DNA from: Pirellulaceae bacterium
GTDB lineage: Bacteria; Planctomycetota; Planctomycetia; Pirellulales; Pirellulaceae
Length of the DNA stretch: 64,000 nucleotides
Assembly (NCBI GenBank): GCA_025459265.1
Contig: JALOQX010000001.1
Location: 20,578-84,577 of the forward strand
Reading direction: 5' to 3'
The notes beneath the pieces were generated by a model. The model ran no database searches, was not told where the DNA came from, and saw only the letters and a program-made list of their open reading frames with translations. The position numbers and the translations under genes are program-made. Shown here in pieces: positions 17,152 to 26,649 of this stretch. Positions within the stretch are counted from its first letter, which is position 1. Each line of letters starts with the position of its first letter.

Positions 17152-18534
17152 ATGGCGGAGCTGGATCGGTATCTGGTCGAACAGCGGGAACGGTTTGAGG
17201 ACGAACTGTGTGAACTGCTGCGGATTGCCAGCGTCAGTACGGACGGGCAGCATGCTGCGGAGATCCGGCAGGCAGGGGAGTGGGTCGCGGCCCAGCTGCG
17301 CGGCCTCGGCCTGGCGACGGAGCTGATCGACACGAGCGGGAACCCGGTCGTGTACGCGCAGTCGGCGCCGGTCGCCGGCGCGCCGGTCGTCCTCGTCTAC
17401 GGCCACTACGATGTGCAGCCCCCGGACCCGCTGGGCGAGTGGATCTCGCCTCCGTTCGAACCGACCCGGCGGAATGGCAACCTGTACGCGCGCGGGGCCA
17501 CGGATGACAAGGGGCAGATGCTCACACACATCAAGAGCGCGGAGGCCTGGATCCGGACGGTGGGACGGCTTCCCGTGCAGCTCAAATTCCTCATCGAAGG
17601 CGAGGAAGAGGTGGGCAGCCGAGGCGTCACCGACCTGATCGGTCAGGAGGCTGAGCGGCTGGCCTGCGACGTCGTCGTGATCAGCGACTCGTGCCAGTTC
17701 GGGCCGGGCCAGCCGGCGATTACGTACGGACTCAAGGGACTGGCCTATTTCGAGTTGCGGTTGACGGGCCCCAGGCAGGACCTGCATTCGGGCACTTTTG
17801 GCGGCGCGGTGACCAATCCCGCCAACGGCCTGACCCGGATGTTGGCGAGCCTGATCAACGACGTGGGACGTGTCCAGGTACCGGGTTTTTACGACGATGT
17901 CGTGCCACTGAGTGATCGCGAGCGGCAGCAGTTTGCATCGCTGCCATTCGACGAGTCCGTGTTCATGCAGCGCCTCGGCGTCCAGGGCCTCGCGGGGGAA
18001 CAGGGCTATACGACGCTGGAACGCCGCTGGGCCCGGCCGACGTTCGATATCAACGGCATCTGGGGGGGATATCAGGGGGCGGGTTCGAAGACGGTGCTCC
18101 CCGCGCGGGCAGGGGCCAAGTTCAGTTTCCGGCTGGTGCCCGATCAGGACCCGGACAAGATCCGCCGCGCGCTGCGCGAGCATCTGGAGCCCTTGTGTCC
18201 TCCCGGGATCCAGATGGAGCTGATCGACATGCATGGCGCACGCGGCATCGTCGTGCCACTGGACAGTCCCTTCATGCAGGCGGCGGCCACCGCCATTGAG
18301 CAGGGATTCGGACGTCCCCCCGTCTTCATCCGGGAGGGAGGATCGATTCCGATCGTGAACGTGTTTCACGAGCTGTTAGGGGTGGATACGCTGTTGCTCG
18401 GCTGGGGCCAGGATGACGACAACACGCACAGTCCGAACGAGAAGTTCAGCCTGGCCGATTTCCATCGCGGGATCCGGACCAGCGCGCATCTGTGGCATGC
18501 CTTGGGGAAGATTGAAGTCGAGCAGCGGGCGTAG
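17152..18534 (+). CDS. M20-family zinc dipeptidase / peptidase
   Basis: 460-residue M20 metallopeptidase, close to the long-chain dipeptidase (CNDP-like) group. Metal ligands are visible in order: 'LVYGHYDVQPPDP' (His near residue 84), 'GATDDKGQM' (Asp), 'LIEGEEEVGSRG' (catalytic and ligand Glu) and 'SDSCQFGPGQPAITYGLKG'. The C-terminal ligand region is 'WGQDDDNTHSPNEKF' (His). The dimerisation domain with 'RQDLHSGTFGGAVTNPANGL' is intact. It is followed after 12 bases by serS on the same strand; the functional link is unclear. Confidence 0.9.
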   Translation: MAELDRYLVEQRERFEDELCELLRIASVSTDGQHAAEIRQAGEWVAAQLRGLGLATELIDTSGNPVVYAQSAPVAGAPVVLVYGHYDVQPPDPLGEWISPPFEPTRRNGNLYARGATDDKGQMLTHIKSAEAWIRTVGRLPVQLKFLIEGEEEVGSRGVTDLIGQEAERLACDVVVISDSCQFGPGQPAITYGLKGLAYFELRLTGPRQDLHSGTFGGAVTNPANGLTRMLASLINDVGRVQVPGFYDDVVPLSDRERQQFASLPFDESVFMQRLGVQGLAGEQGYTTLERRWARPTFDINGIWGGYQGAGSKTVLPARAGAKFSFRLVPDQDPDKIRRALREHLEPLCPPGIQMELIDMHGARGIVVPLDSPFMQAAATAIEQGFGRPPVFIREGGSIPIVNVFHELLGVDTLLLGWGQDDDNTHSPNEKFSLADFHRGIRTSAHLWHALGKIEVEQRA

Positions 18535-18546
18535 CGGATCGGGCTC

Positions 18547-19836
18547 ATGTTAGATCGCAAATTCATCGTGGACAACGCGGATCAGGTGCGGCGGAACTGC
18601 GCCGACCGCGGGCTGACCGTTGACGTCGAGCGGCTGGTGCAGCTCGAACTCCAGCGGCGGGAGCGGCAGCGCGACGTTGAGGATCTCAACCGGCGCGCGA
18701 ACGAGGTGGCCAAATCGATCGGCAAAGCCGCTGACGCGGCCGCCCGGGAGGCCCGCAAAGAGGAAGGTCGCCAGCTGCGCGAGCAGAAGGACCGCGCCCA
18801 GGCGGACGTCGATCGGCTGGAGGCGGAGATCCTGCAGATCCAGGCCGGCATTCCCAATATGTCTCACCCTGCGGCGCCCGTCGGAGCCGACGATGCCGCC
18901 AACCGGGAGCTGCGGCGGGGGCGGCAGGTGCCGCGCGAGCTGGACTTCCCGGTGCTCGACCACGTCGACCTGGCCGCCAAGCTGGACCTCATCGATTTCG
19001 AAGGCGGCGCCAAGATCGCCGGGCACGGGTTCTACTTCCTGAAACACGAAGCGGTGCTGCTGGAGCTGGCGCTGCAGCAGTTCGCCGTGCAGCGGCTCGT
19101 CGCGGAAGGGTTCACCCCGGTCGTGACCCCCGACCTGGCCTACACGGAGATTCTGCAGGGTACGGGCTACATCCCGCGCGGCCCGGAAACCCAGATCTAC
19201 AGCATCGAGAATACGAATCTGAATCTGGTCGCTACGGCCGAAATCACGCTCGGCGGCCTGCTCGCCGGAGAAATCCTCGACGCCGAGCAGCTGCCGCGGA
19301 AGTTGTGCGGGATCAGCCATTGCTTTCGAACCGAGGCGGGCGCTGCCGGCCGCGCCGCGCGCGGGCTGTATCGCGTCCACCAGTTCACGAAGGTCGAGAT
19401 GTTCGCGTTCACGTTGCCGGACCAGAGCGACGCGATGCTCGAACATTTTTGCGACCTGGAATGCCGGCTGTTTGACGAGCTGGAGATTCCCTATCGCGTC
19501 GTCGATACCGCTACCGGCGACCTGGGGGGGCCCGCCTACCGCAAGTACGACCTGGAGGCCTGGATGCCCGGTCGCGGTCAGGGGGGCCAGTGGGGTGAGG
19601 TGACCAGCACGTCCAATTGCACCGACTACCAGGCGCGCCGCCTGAACATCCGCTTCAAGCACCGTGGCCAGAAGGGAACGCAGTTCGTCCACACGCTCAA
19701 CGGAACGGCCATCGCCATCAGCCGGGCGCTGCTGGCCATCCTGGAGAACTACCAGCAGGCCGACCGATCGGTGCTGATCCCCGCCGTGCTTCAGCCCTGG
19801 GTCGGTTGTGACCGGATTCGGCCGCGCGTCACGTAA
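18547..19836 (+). CDS. serS: serine-tRNA ligase
   Basis: Class II aminoacyl-tRNA synthetase charging tRNA-Ser. N-terminal coiled-coil arm, residues about 30-100 ('REARKEEGRQLREQKDRAQA'). Catalytic core: motif 1 region 'TPVVTPDLAYTEILQGTGYI', motif 2 'CGISHCFRTEAGAAGRAARG' and motif 3 'NGTAIAISRALLAILENYQQ'. Length of 429 residues is normal. The stop overlaps that of the convergent glmM by 8 bases. Confidence 0.95.
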   Translation: MLDRKFIVDNADQVRRNCADRGLTVDVERLVQLELQRRERQRDVEDLNRRANEVAKSIGKAADAAAREARKEEGRQLREQKDRAQADVDRLEAEILQIQAGIPNMSHPAAPVGADDAANRELRRGRQVPRELDFPVLDHVDLAAKLDLIDFEGGAKIAGHGFYFLKHEAVLLELALQQFAVQRLVAEGFTPVVTPDLAYTEILQGTGYIPRGPETQIYSIENTNLNLVATAEITLGGLLAGEILDAEQLPRKLCGISHCFRTEAGAAGRAARGLYRVHQFTKVEMFAFTLPDQSDAMLEHFCDLECRLFDELEIPYRVVDTATGDLGGPAYRKYDLEAWMPGRGQGGQWGEVTSTSNCTDYQARRLNIRFKHRGQKGTQFVHTLNGTAIAISRALLAILENYQQADRSVLIPAVLQPWVGCDRIRPRVT

Positions 19837-21178
19837 GCTGCTGGCGGATCACGTGCGCCGCGTCGTGGCACAATCGCTGTGACTCGGCCGCCGTCGGGGA
19901 TTCCGCCACGATGCGCACGATCGGTTCGGTGTTGCTCGCCCGAATCAGCAGCCACTTGCCCGGCCAGTCGAACCGCAATCCATCGAGCCGGTCGCGCTGC
20001 GCATCCGAGAAATGGCGCTCCAGGGCCGCGCAAGCCTGCGGCAGCACTTCGGGCGGCACGGCCTGCTTGGTCTTGCAGATCTCGTAACGAGGCAACTCGT
20101 CGGCCAGTCGGCTCACGGGCAGCTGCCGCTGCGCCATGGCGGTGAGGATCCAGGTCATCGCCACGAAGCTGTCGCGGATGAACCCGACCTGCGGGTCAAT
20201 GGGCCCGCCGTTCCCTTCCCCACCGAAGGCCGCACCCTGCTCCTGCATCACGCGCACGACGTGAGCCTCGCCCACCGGAGCGCGGAAGAACGGCACCCCG
20301 AACTGGGCGGCCAGGTCCTCCGCCATGCGACTTGTGGAACAGTTCGTCACCACGGGACCACGCCGCTGCGCCAGGACCTGGTTGAGACAGATCGCCAGCG
20401 TGTACTCTTCTCCGATGTAACGACCGTGCTCGTCAATCACGGCCAGCCGATCCGCATCCGGATCCTGACAGAAGCCGACGTCCGCGCCGGCGGCGATGAT
20501 CTCGCGACCGACACCCGCCAGGTTCTCGGCGGTTGGCTCGGGTGGATGGGTGAACCGGCCATCCGGTTCGCCGCCCAAGAGCGTGACGCGGCAGCCGAGT
20601 TCGTCGAGCAGGCGCCGGCCCAATATGCTGCCCGAGCCGTGGTTCGCGTCGAGCACGACGTGGGGTCGCCGCTGCCGGATCGGCGCCGCGTCCACCAGGC
20701 CGCGCAGCAGGGCGACGTGGGCCCGGCACGTGTCATCCAGCGGCTGTGCCACCCCGACGCGCCGGTAATCCACCCAGTCGATCGACCCGTGCCGAAAGCG
20801 ATCAACCACCTGTTGACCTTGCTCGGCGGAGAGCACCCTGCCGGCTGACGAGAACAGCTTCAGACCGTTGTATTCTGCCGGATTGTGGCTGGCGGTCACC
20901 TGGATCGCGCCGGCGGCGGACTGGTCCCGCACCAGCACCCCCACGGTCGGCGTGGCCGCGACGTCGGCGTCGAGCACCGTGCGGCCGACGGCGAGCCACG
21001 CCGCCCGGATGGCGTCGGCCAACATGCGGCCGGTGGTGCGCCCGTCGCGGGCCAGGACGAGCGGGCCCGTCGGCTGGCCCGCCGCGTAGGCGCAGGCAAA
21101 CCGCGCCGCCAGCTCGGGTGTCAACTCCGCGCCAATCACACCCCGCAGCCCCGACACGCTGATGATCAGACCACTCAT
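19829..21178 (-). CDS. glmM: phosphoglucosamine mutase-type phosphohexomutase (GlmM-like)
   Basis: Alpha-D-phosphohexomutase interconverting glucosamine-6-P and glucosamine-1-P, or a related hexose phosphate. The 449-residue protein starts 'MSGLIISVSGLRGVIG'. Active-site serine loop 'IQVTASHNPAEYNG', Mg2+ loop 'CQDPDADRLAVID', sugar-binding loop 'GGEGNGGPIDP' and C-terminal phosphate loop 'IRASNTEPIVRI' are all present. The GEGNGG form of the sugar loop favours GlmM or archaeal-type phosphoglucosamine mutase over PMM. The ATG at 21178 is the family start. It is divergent from a second, longer phosphohexomutase. Confidence 0.88.
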   Translation of the reverse strand: MSGLIISVSGLRGVIGAELTPELAARFACAYAAGQPTGPLVLARDGRTTGRMLADAIRAAWLAVGRTVLDADVAATPTVGVLVRDQSAAGAIQVTASHNPAEYNGLKLFSSAGRVLSAEQGQQVVDRFRHGSIDWVDYRRVGVAQPLDDTCRAHVALLRGLVDAAPIRQRRPHVVLDANHGSGSILGRRLLDELGCRVTLLGGEPDGRFTHPPEPTAENLAGVGREIIAAGADVGFCQDPDADRLAVIDEHGRYIGEEYTLAICLNQVLAQRRGPVVTNCSTSRMAEDLAAQFGVPFFRAPVGEAHVVRVMQEQGAAFGGEGNGGPIDPQVGFIRDSFVAMTWILTAMAQRQLPVSRLADELPRYEICKTKQAVPPEVLPQACAALERHFSDAQRDRLDGLRFDWPGKWLLIRASNTEPIVRIVAESPTAAESQRLCHDAAHVIRQQLT

Positions 21179-21350
21179 CGTGTTCCCACCTCCCTCGAGA
21201 TTATAGGTGGGAATTGCGCCGCCGACGGCGGCAGGCCAGCAACCCCACCGGGAATCACGCAATTGCGGAGCGCGGCCGACGACTCGTACAATGCAACCGG
21301 AGCAACATGCGGAGACAGGACGATTGCTATAACCGGAGGAGCTGAACGGA

Positions 21351-23156
21351 ATGAATGTCAAGGCGGCGCTGGTCCGCGTGGACGCGGCAGCAGCGGATGG
21401 GCAGCTCAGTGGCAGCGCAGCGGCGAACATCCGGCAATGGCTGACCGAACCGCGATACGCCGCCTATGTCCCGGCCATTCTTGCGCACGTGGCCGAGGGC
21501 CGCTGGCAGCCGCTCGACGACGTCTTCTGGACAGTCATCCCGTTCGGTACGGGTGGGCGTCGCGGACGCATGTACGAGATCGGTACCAATGCCATCAACG
21601 AGCGCACGATTGGCGAAAGTGCCCGTGGACTGGCTGACTATGTGCTGGGGACCGCCCGTCCCGACGGGCCGCTCGCCTGTGCCATCGCCTACGACACGCG
21701 GCATCGCTCGCGGCAGTTTGCCGAGCTGTGCGCCGGCATCCTGGTGGCGGCCGGATTTCGCGTCTACCTGTTGGACGATTATCGCAGTACCCCGGAACTG
21801 TCGTTCCTGGTCCGGCAGCGCCGGTGCGCGTGTGGGATCATGGTGACGGCGAGTCACAATCCGCCCAGCGACAATGCGGTCAAGGTCTACTGGTCGACCG
21901 GCGGGCAGATCGTGCCGCCCCATGACGCCGGTATCATCGCGTGTGTGCAGCGTGTGGAGGACATACCGGTCGCGGACGTGCGGTCCGCGGCTGCCGCGGG
22001 ACAGCTCGTCCGCTGCACGGTGGAGACGGACGACGCGTACCTCGCGGCCGTGGCCGCGCAGGGCTTCGGCGGACCCCGCGCGATCCGCATCCTGTACTCG
22101 CCCCTGCACGGCGTGGGTGCCTCCGCCGTGGAACCGCTCTTGGCCCGCGCCGGCTTCCGCGATGTCGAGATGTATGCTCCCCAGGCTGCCCCGGATGGCG
22201 ACTTCCCGAACGTGCCCGGCCACGTCGCGAACCCGGAAAACGTCCGTGTGTTCGATGCGCTGATCGAGCACGCGGCGCACCAGGGAGCCGACTTGGTGCT
22301 GGTCACCGATCCGGACGCGGATCGGCTCGGCTGCGCCGCACCCCGCACGCTCGAGCCAGGCAGTCCGTGGGGCGTGCTCAGCGGCAACCAGATCGGTGCG
22401 CTCCTGGCCGACTACGTGCTCGCTCAGCGCCAGACGGCCGGTACGCTCTCGCCCCGGCACTACGTCGTCAAGACGCTGGTGACGACCGAGCTGATCCGCA
22501 GCATCGCGGACGCCCACGGCGTGCGCACCTGCGGCGATCTGCACGTGGGCTTCAAGTGGATTGGCGCGCGGATCGACCAGGAGGGTCCCGACGGGTTTGT
22601 CCTGGGCTGCGAGGAGTCGCACGGGTACCTGGTCGGAACGTATGCCCGCGACAAAGATGGCGTTGTCGCGTGTCTGCTGATGGCGGAGCTCGCGGCACGG
22701 CTGCGGGCACAAGGCCGCACCCTGCACGACCGGCTCGACGAACTCGCGCGCCGGCATGGAGTGTACTCCGAGCGCTTGATTGCCATGGAGCGGGAAGGTG
22801 CGGAGGGCCTGGCTCAGATGCAGCGCATGATGCACCGGCTGCGGACCGAGCCACCCCGCGAGCTCGGGCAGTGTGAGGTCACCGGCGTGCTGGACTACCT
22901 GCAGCTGCAGGTGCTGCGCGACGGACTGACCCAGCCGCTGGCCGGACCGCGTGGCGACATGGTCGTGCTGGAGTTTGCCCAGGCGGGACATCGTCTGGCG
23001 GTGCGCCCGTCCGGCACCGAGCCGCGCGTGAAGATCTACCTGTTTGCGCACACCCCGCCCGAGCACCTCGCCAGCCTCGCGGCGGCCCGCCGCGCACACG
23101 ACCAGTGGTTTGACCAGGTGGACGACGATTTGCGGACCTGGTCCCGCGAGCTGTAG
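21351..23156 (+). CDS. phosphoglucomutase/phosphomannomutase (long type)
   Basis: 601-residue alpha-D-phosphohexomutase of the PgcA/PGM2-like long class. Features: 'VIPFGTGGRRGRMYEIGTNA' near residue 60, catalytic serine loop 'IMVTASHNPPSDNAVKVYW', metal loop 'VTDPDADRLGCAA', sugar loop 'LGCEESHGYLVG' and phosphate loop 'VRPSGTEPRVKIYLF'. The EESHG sugar loop indicates glucose/mannose phosphates. Start ATG is preceded by a GGAGGA ribosome site 11 bases upstream. The GH9 glycosidase follows 23 bases downstream, so sugar released by it might enter here; that is inference. Confidence 0.9.
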   Translation: MNVKAALVRVDAAAADGQLSGSAAANIRQWLTEPRYAAYVPAILAHVAEGRWQPLDDVFWTVIPFGTGGRRGRMYEIGTNAINERTIGESARGLADYVLGTARPDGPLACAIAYDTRHRSRQFAELCAGILVAAGFRVYLLDDYRSTPELSFLVRQRRCACGIMVTASHNPPSDNAVKVYWSTGGQIVPPHDAGIIACVQRVEDIPVADVRSAAAAGQLVRCTVETDDAYLAAVAAQGFGGPRAIRILYSPLHGVGASAVEPLLARAGFRDVEMYAPQAAPDGDFPNVPGHVANPENVRVFDALIEHAAHQGADLVLVTDPDADRLGCAAPRTLEPGSPWGVLSGNQIGALLADYVLAQRQTAGTLSPRHYVVKTLVTTELIRSIADAHGVRTCGDLHVGFKWIGARIDQEGPDGFVLGCEESHGYLVGTYARDKDGVVACLLMAELAARLRAQGRTLHDRLDELARRHGVYSERLIAMEREGAEGLAQMQRMMHRLRTEPPRELGQCEVTGVLDYLQLQVLRDGLTQPLAGPRGDMVVLEFAQAGHRLAVRPSGTEPRVKIYLFAHTPPEHLASLAAARRAHDQWFDQVDDDLRTWSREL

Positions 23157-23179
23157 CCTGTGCAAACGCGAGGACTGTC

Positions 23180-25120
23180 ATGACAAGAGCACGTAGTGGC
23201 ATCGTATGTTTCCTGGTGGCGACCGCCTTGCCGCGTGTCGGTCTGCCCCAGGCCGCGCATCCCGCGCCGACGGCCGACTATCCGCCGTATGCGGTCCCGC
23301 GACTCAGTGGCCCCACCCGTCCCGGTTTGCCGGACGTCACCGGGCGGATCCACGTGGATCAGTTCGGGTACTTGCCGGAAGAAAGCAAGTGGGCCGTGAT
23401 CAGCGATCCGCAACGGGGCTATAACGCGGACGACGCGTACACGCCCGGGGCTCGGCTGGAAGTGCGACGCCGGTCCGACGGCCACGTCGTGTATGACGGG
23501 ACGCCCCGCGTGTGGCACAACGGGGCGATCCATGAAGACTCGGGCGATCGCGGTTGGTGGTTCGATTTCTCACGCGTCACGGAGCCGGGCGAGTACTATG
23601 TCTTCGACCCCTCGACGCGCTGTCGCTCACCCGTCTTCCGGATCGCGCGGGACGTCTACTATCGGATCATGCGGGAGGCGGTGCGCACCTATTACTATCA
23701 GCGCCTGGCGTTGCCGCTCCAGCCTCCGTGCGCGGATGCGCAGTGGGCCCAAGATGCGGCGCTGCTGCAGGACCGCCAGGCGCGCTTCGTGAACGCGAAG
23801 GACGATCCATCGACGGCACGCGATTTGGCCGGGGGCTGGATGGATGCCGGCGACACGAACAAGTACGTGACGTTTCTGGGTGATGTCATCCATCCTCTGC
23901 TTTACGCCTACCGCGGCAATCCTGCCGCGTTCGGCGACGACTACAACATCCCCGAGTCGGGCAATGGACGGCCCGACCTGCTGGATGAAGTGGCGTATGA
24001 GCTCGCGTGGCTGGTTAAGATGCAGGACGACGACGGCGGCGTCTTCATCAAGCTGGGAAACGTCGATTACAACGGCACGTGGCCGATCAGCCAGGATCCC
24101 CGGCCGAGGTACTACGGTCCCAAGAGCTCGTCCGCATCGCTCTGGATGGCCGGCGTGTTGGCGCACGCCGCGCGTGTGTACGGTGAATTCGAGGCGTGGC
24201 AGCCGTGGGCTGCGGAACTGGAAACCCGCGCGCAGCGGGCCTGGACCTGGTATCGGGCCAACCCACGCGACGAACGGCCCGACACGGGCGAAATCAAATC
24301 GGGCTCGGCTAACCGCAGTCAGGTGGACCAGGATCGCATGGAAGCGTTCGTGGCTGTGCACTTGTGGGCCCTCACCGGCGACGACGCGTTGCACGACACG
24401 ATCCGCCGGCGAGCTCCGCAGACGCGCCAGCTGGCGGAAGGCGTGTGGAGCCCATACGAGGCAGGTGCGGGCGAGGCGCTGCTCGAATATACTCGTCTGC
24501 CGCAGGCGGATCCCCAGCTGCGCACGCGGATCCTCGAGCACCTGGCGCGGTCGGCCGCGAGCCCGGACTGGGCGCCGGAGGCAAGCGCGGACTTGTACCG
24601 GAGCTGGGTCAGTCCGAATTCGTATCATTGGGGCAGTTGCTCGGTGCGGGCGAGCTACGGATTCCTGGCCCTGCAGGCGGCCGAGGCGGCGCCCGACCAG
24701 CTGCCGCGTCTGCGGCAGCGTGCCCTCGACATGCTCCATTCCTTTCACGGCGTCAATCCGCTCAGCATGACGCTGCTGACGAACATGTACGCGGAAGGCG
24801 CCGAGTTGTCGCCCATGTACCTGTGGCACGACCGGTGGGGCATGTCGGCGCAGCCGCGCAACAATCCGCCGCCGGGGTACGTTGTGGGGGGCCCGAACCA
24901 GAGCTTCGGAGGAAAAAGCGACGCGGAGCAGAACGTCGACTGGATTCGACGGCAGCCCCGTGCCAAGGCGTATGCCGACTTCAACCTCGGCTGGCCACAG
25001 AACTCCTGGGAGATCACCGAGAACGCGATCTACTACCAGGCGCTCTATATCCGCTTGCTGGCGAACTTCACCTACCCCAGCGAATCGCCCCGCCAGGCGA
25101 CGACGAGGGAACCGCTGTGA
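23180..25120 (+). CDS. secreted glycoside hydrolase family 9 enzyme
   Basis: GH9 enzymes are inverting endo- or exo-glucanases or related glucosaminidases. The 646-residue protein begins with a likely signal peptide (residues 1-25). An N-terminal cellulase Ig-like domain spans about 55-155 ('IHVDQFGYLPEESKWAVI', 'YYVFDPSTRCRSPVF'). The (alpha/alpha)6 catalytic domain follows. The catalytic Asp pair sits in 'AGGWMDAGDTNKYV' near residue 222 and the proton donor Glu in 'SWEITENAIYY' near 614. 'NIPESGNGRPDLLDEVAYEL' is a strong GH9 signature. Substrate is not decidable here. Its stop overlaps the uvrC start (GTGA). Confidence 0.92.
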   Translation: MTRARSGIVCFLVATALPRVGLPQAAHPAPTADYPPYAVPRLSGPTRPGLPDVTGRIHVDQFGYLPEESKWAVISDPQRGYNADDAYTPGARLEVRRRSDGHVVYDGTPRVWHNGAIHEDSGDRGWWFDFSRVTEPGEYYVFDPSTRCRSPVFRIARDVYYRIMREAVRTYYYQRLALPLQPPCADAQWAQDAALLQDRQARFVNAKDDPSTARDLAGGWMDAGDTNKYVTFLGDVIHPLLYAYRGNPAAFGDDYNIPESGNGRPDLLDEVAYELAWLVKMQDDDGGVFIKLGNVDYNGTWPISQDPRPRYYGPKSSSASLWMAGVLAHAARVYGEFEAWQPWAAELETRAQRAWTWYRANPRDERPDTGEIKSGSANRSQVDQDRMEAFVAVHLWALTGDDALHDTIRRRAPQTRQLAEGVWSPYEAGAGEALLEYTRLPQADPQLRTRILEHLARSAASPDWAPEASADLYRSWVSPNSYHWGSCSVRASYGFLALQAAEAAPDQLPRLRQRALDMLHSFHGVNPLSMTLLTNMYAEGAELSPMYLWHDRWGMSAQPRNNPPPGYVVGGPNQSFGGKSDAEQNVDWIRRQPRAKAYADFNLGWPQNSWEITENAIYYQALYIRLLANFTYPSESPRQATTREPL

Positions 25121-26499
25121 CGGACCGCGATGAACCGGTTGACCCGCCACGTTCGGCGGCGGACGACGAGGCCGGACTGGCCGACGGGCCGCGGCCGGCG
25201 GCGGACCGCGTCCGCGAGTTTCCGCATGCACCGGGCGTGTACCTCTTCAAGGACCGGGCCGGGGTCGTGATCTACGTGGGCAAGGCCACCGACCTGCGCT
25301 CCCGAGCCGGCAGCTACTTTCTCCAGGCGGCGGCGGACGACTCGCGGACGGCGGCCTGGGTCCACGAGATCTGGGATGCGGATTTCATGGCGTGCGACAG
25401 CGAGGTGGATGCCCTGCTGGTCGAGTCACGCCTGATCAAGGACATCCAGCCGCGGTACAACAAGGAGCAGAAGGACGACAAGACGTTCCCGTACCTGATG
25501 ATCACCACGCGCGAGGATTTTCCCCGCGTGGAAGTGACGCGGGAACCGAAAGAACGCGGCGTGAAGCTGTATGGACCGTTTGCCAGCGCCGGGTCGCTGC
25601 GGGGCGCGGTTCAGGTGCTGCAGCGGATCTTCAAGTTCCGGACCTGCAGCCTGGACATCGTCGAAGGGGATCAGCGCTGGCGGTGGTTTCGGCCGTGTCT
25701 GCTGGCGAGCATCAATCAGTGCTCGGCGCCGTGCAACCTGCGGATCAGCAAGGAGGAGTATCGCCGGGACATCCAGCGGCTGCAGATGTTCCTCCGTGGG
25801 GGCAAGGCCCGGCTGTTGCGGCAGATGCACGCGGAGATGCAGACCGCGGCGCGGGACCTCCAGTTCGAGCGCGCCGCGCGCCTGCGCGATGAAATCCACC
25901 TGCTCGAAACGCTGGACCAGCGCGGCGAGCTGGAGACCCATGTGCAGCCGGAGGTGTTTTTCATCGACCCGCAGAAAGGCCTGGCGGGGCTCCGCCGCGT
26001 GCTCCATCTGGACGCGAATCCGCGCACGATCGAGGGGATCGACATCGCGCATCTGCAGGGCGGGGAGACGGTGGCCAGTCTGGTGCAGTTCCTGGACGGG
26101 TTGCCTTTCAAGCCGGGCTATCGGCGCTACCGGATCCGCGGTGTGCAGGGCGTGGACGATTTCCGGAGCATCCACGAGGTCGTCGCGCGGCGCTATCGTC
26201 GGCTGGACGACGAATCCGCCGCGTTTCCTGACCTGGTGCTCATTGACGGGGGCAAAGGCCAGCTCAACGCCGCCCTGGCTGCCTTCCGCGAACAAGACCT
26301 CGTGCCGCCCGCCCTGGTGTCGCTGGCCAAGCGCGAGGAAGAGATCTTCCTGCCGGGCGAAGCGGAGCCGCTGCGGTTGGGACGCCACGCCTACGCCCTG
26401 CGGCTCCTGCAGTATGTCCGCGACGAGGCGCATCGGTTCGCGCAGCACTACCACCATCTGCTCCGCCGCCGCTCGACGCTCGGCGACGCGCCACCGTAG
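25117..26499 (+). CDS. uvrC: UvrC-like GIY-YIG excinuclease subunit lacking the C-terminal HhH domain
   Basis: Nucleotide-excision-repair endonuclease subunit. N-terminal GIY-YIG nuclease ('GVYLFKDRAGVVIYVGKATD', about residues 35-110), a UvrB-interacting UVR helix pair ('LQFERAARLRDEIHLLETL', near 250) and the RNase-H-like second nuclease ('IEGIDIAHLQGGETVAS', 'PDLVLIDGGKGQLNAAL', 'RDEAHRFAQHYH'). The protein stops at 460 residues, whereas typical UvrC is about 600 and ends in a tandem helix-hairpin-helix. The GTG start overlaps the GH9 stop. Downstream DNA holds a palindromic repeat and no HhH remnant in any frame. Whether the short form is normal for the lineage is not known to me. Confidence 0.88.
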   Translation: MTDRDEPVDPPRSAADDEAGLADGPRPAADRVREFPHAPGVYLFKDRAGVVIYVGKATDLRSRAGSYFLQAAADDSRTAAWVHEIWDADFMACDSEVDALLVESRLIKDIQPRYNKEQKDDKTFPYLMITTREDFPRVEVTREPKERGVKLYGPFASAGSLRGAVQVLQRIFKFRTCSLDIVEGDQRWRWFRPCLLASINQCSAPCNLRISKEEYRRDIQRLQMFLRGGKARLLRQMHAEMQTAARDLQFERAARLRDEIHLLETLDQRGELETHVQPEVFFIDPQKGLAGLRRVLHLDANPRTIEGIDIAHLQGGETVASLVQFLDGLPFKPGYRRYRIRGVQGVDDFRSIHEVVARRYRRLDDESAAFPDLVLIDGGKGQLNAALAAFREQDLVPPALVSLAKREEEIFLPGEAEPLRLGRHAYALRLLQYVRDEAHRFAQHYHHLLRRRSTLGDAPP

Positions 26500-26542
26500 T
26501 AGCTCGTCAAGACGTGATCGGGAGTTGGCCGGGTCTTGCGGT

Positions 26543-26620
26543 GGGTGGCTGGGGCCGAGCTTCAGCTCGCCCCCAGCTTTTTCGCGGCTGGGGGCTCACT
26601 GCGCTCGTCCGCAGCCACCC
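26543..26620 (+). repeat. dispersed 78-bp palindromic repeat, copy B
   Basis: Starts GGGTGGCTG and ends CAGCCACCC, a perfect 9-bp terminal inverted repeat. Internal hairpin GAGCTTCAGCTC and the block TCGCGGCTGGGGGC match copy A at 9938-10013 in opposite orientation. It occupies the gap between the convergent uvrC and HD-domain genes, where it could act as a two-way terminator. Confidence 0.8.
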
Positions 26621-26649
26621 AAAAGATCCCCAGAATCACGCCAGTCCAT

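Noticed and set aside
24364..25116. Long N-terminal extension of UvrC
   Set aside because: It overlaps the GH9 gene in another frame and has shadow composition; UvrC begins at the GTG 25117.
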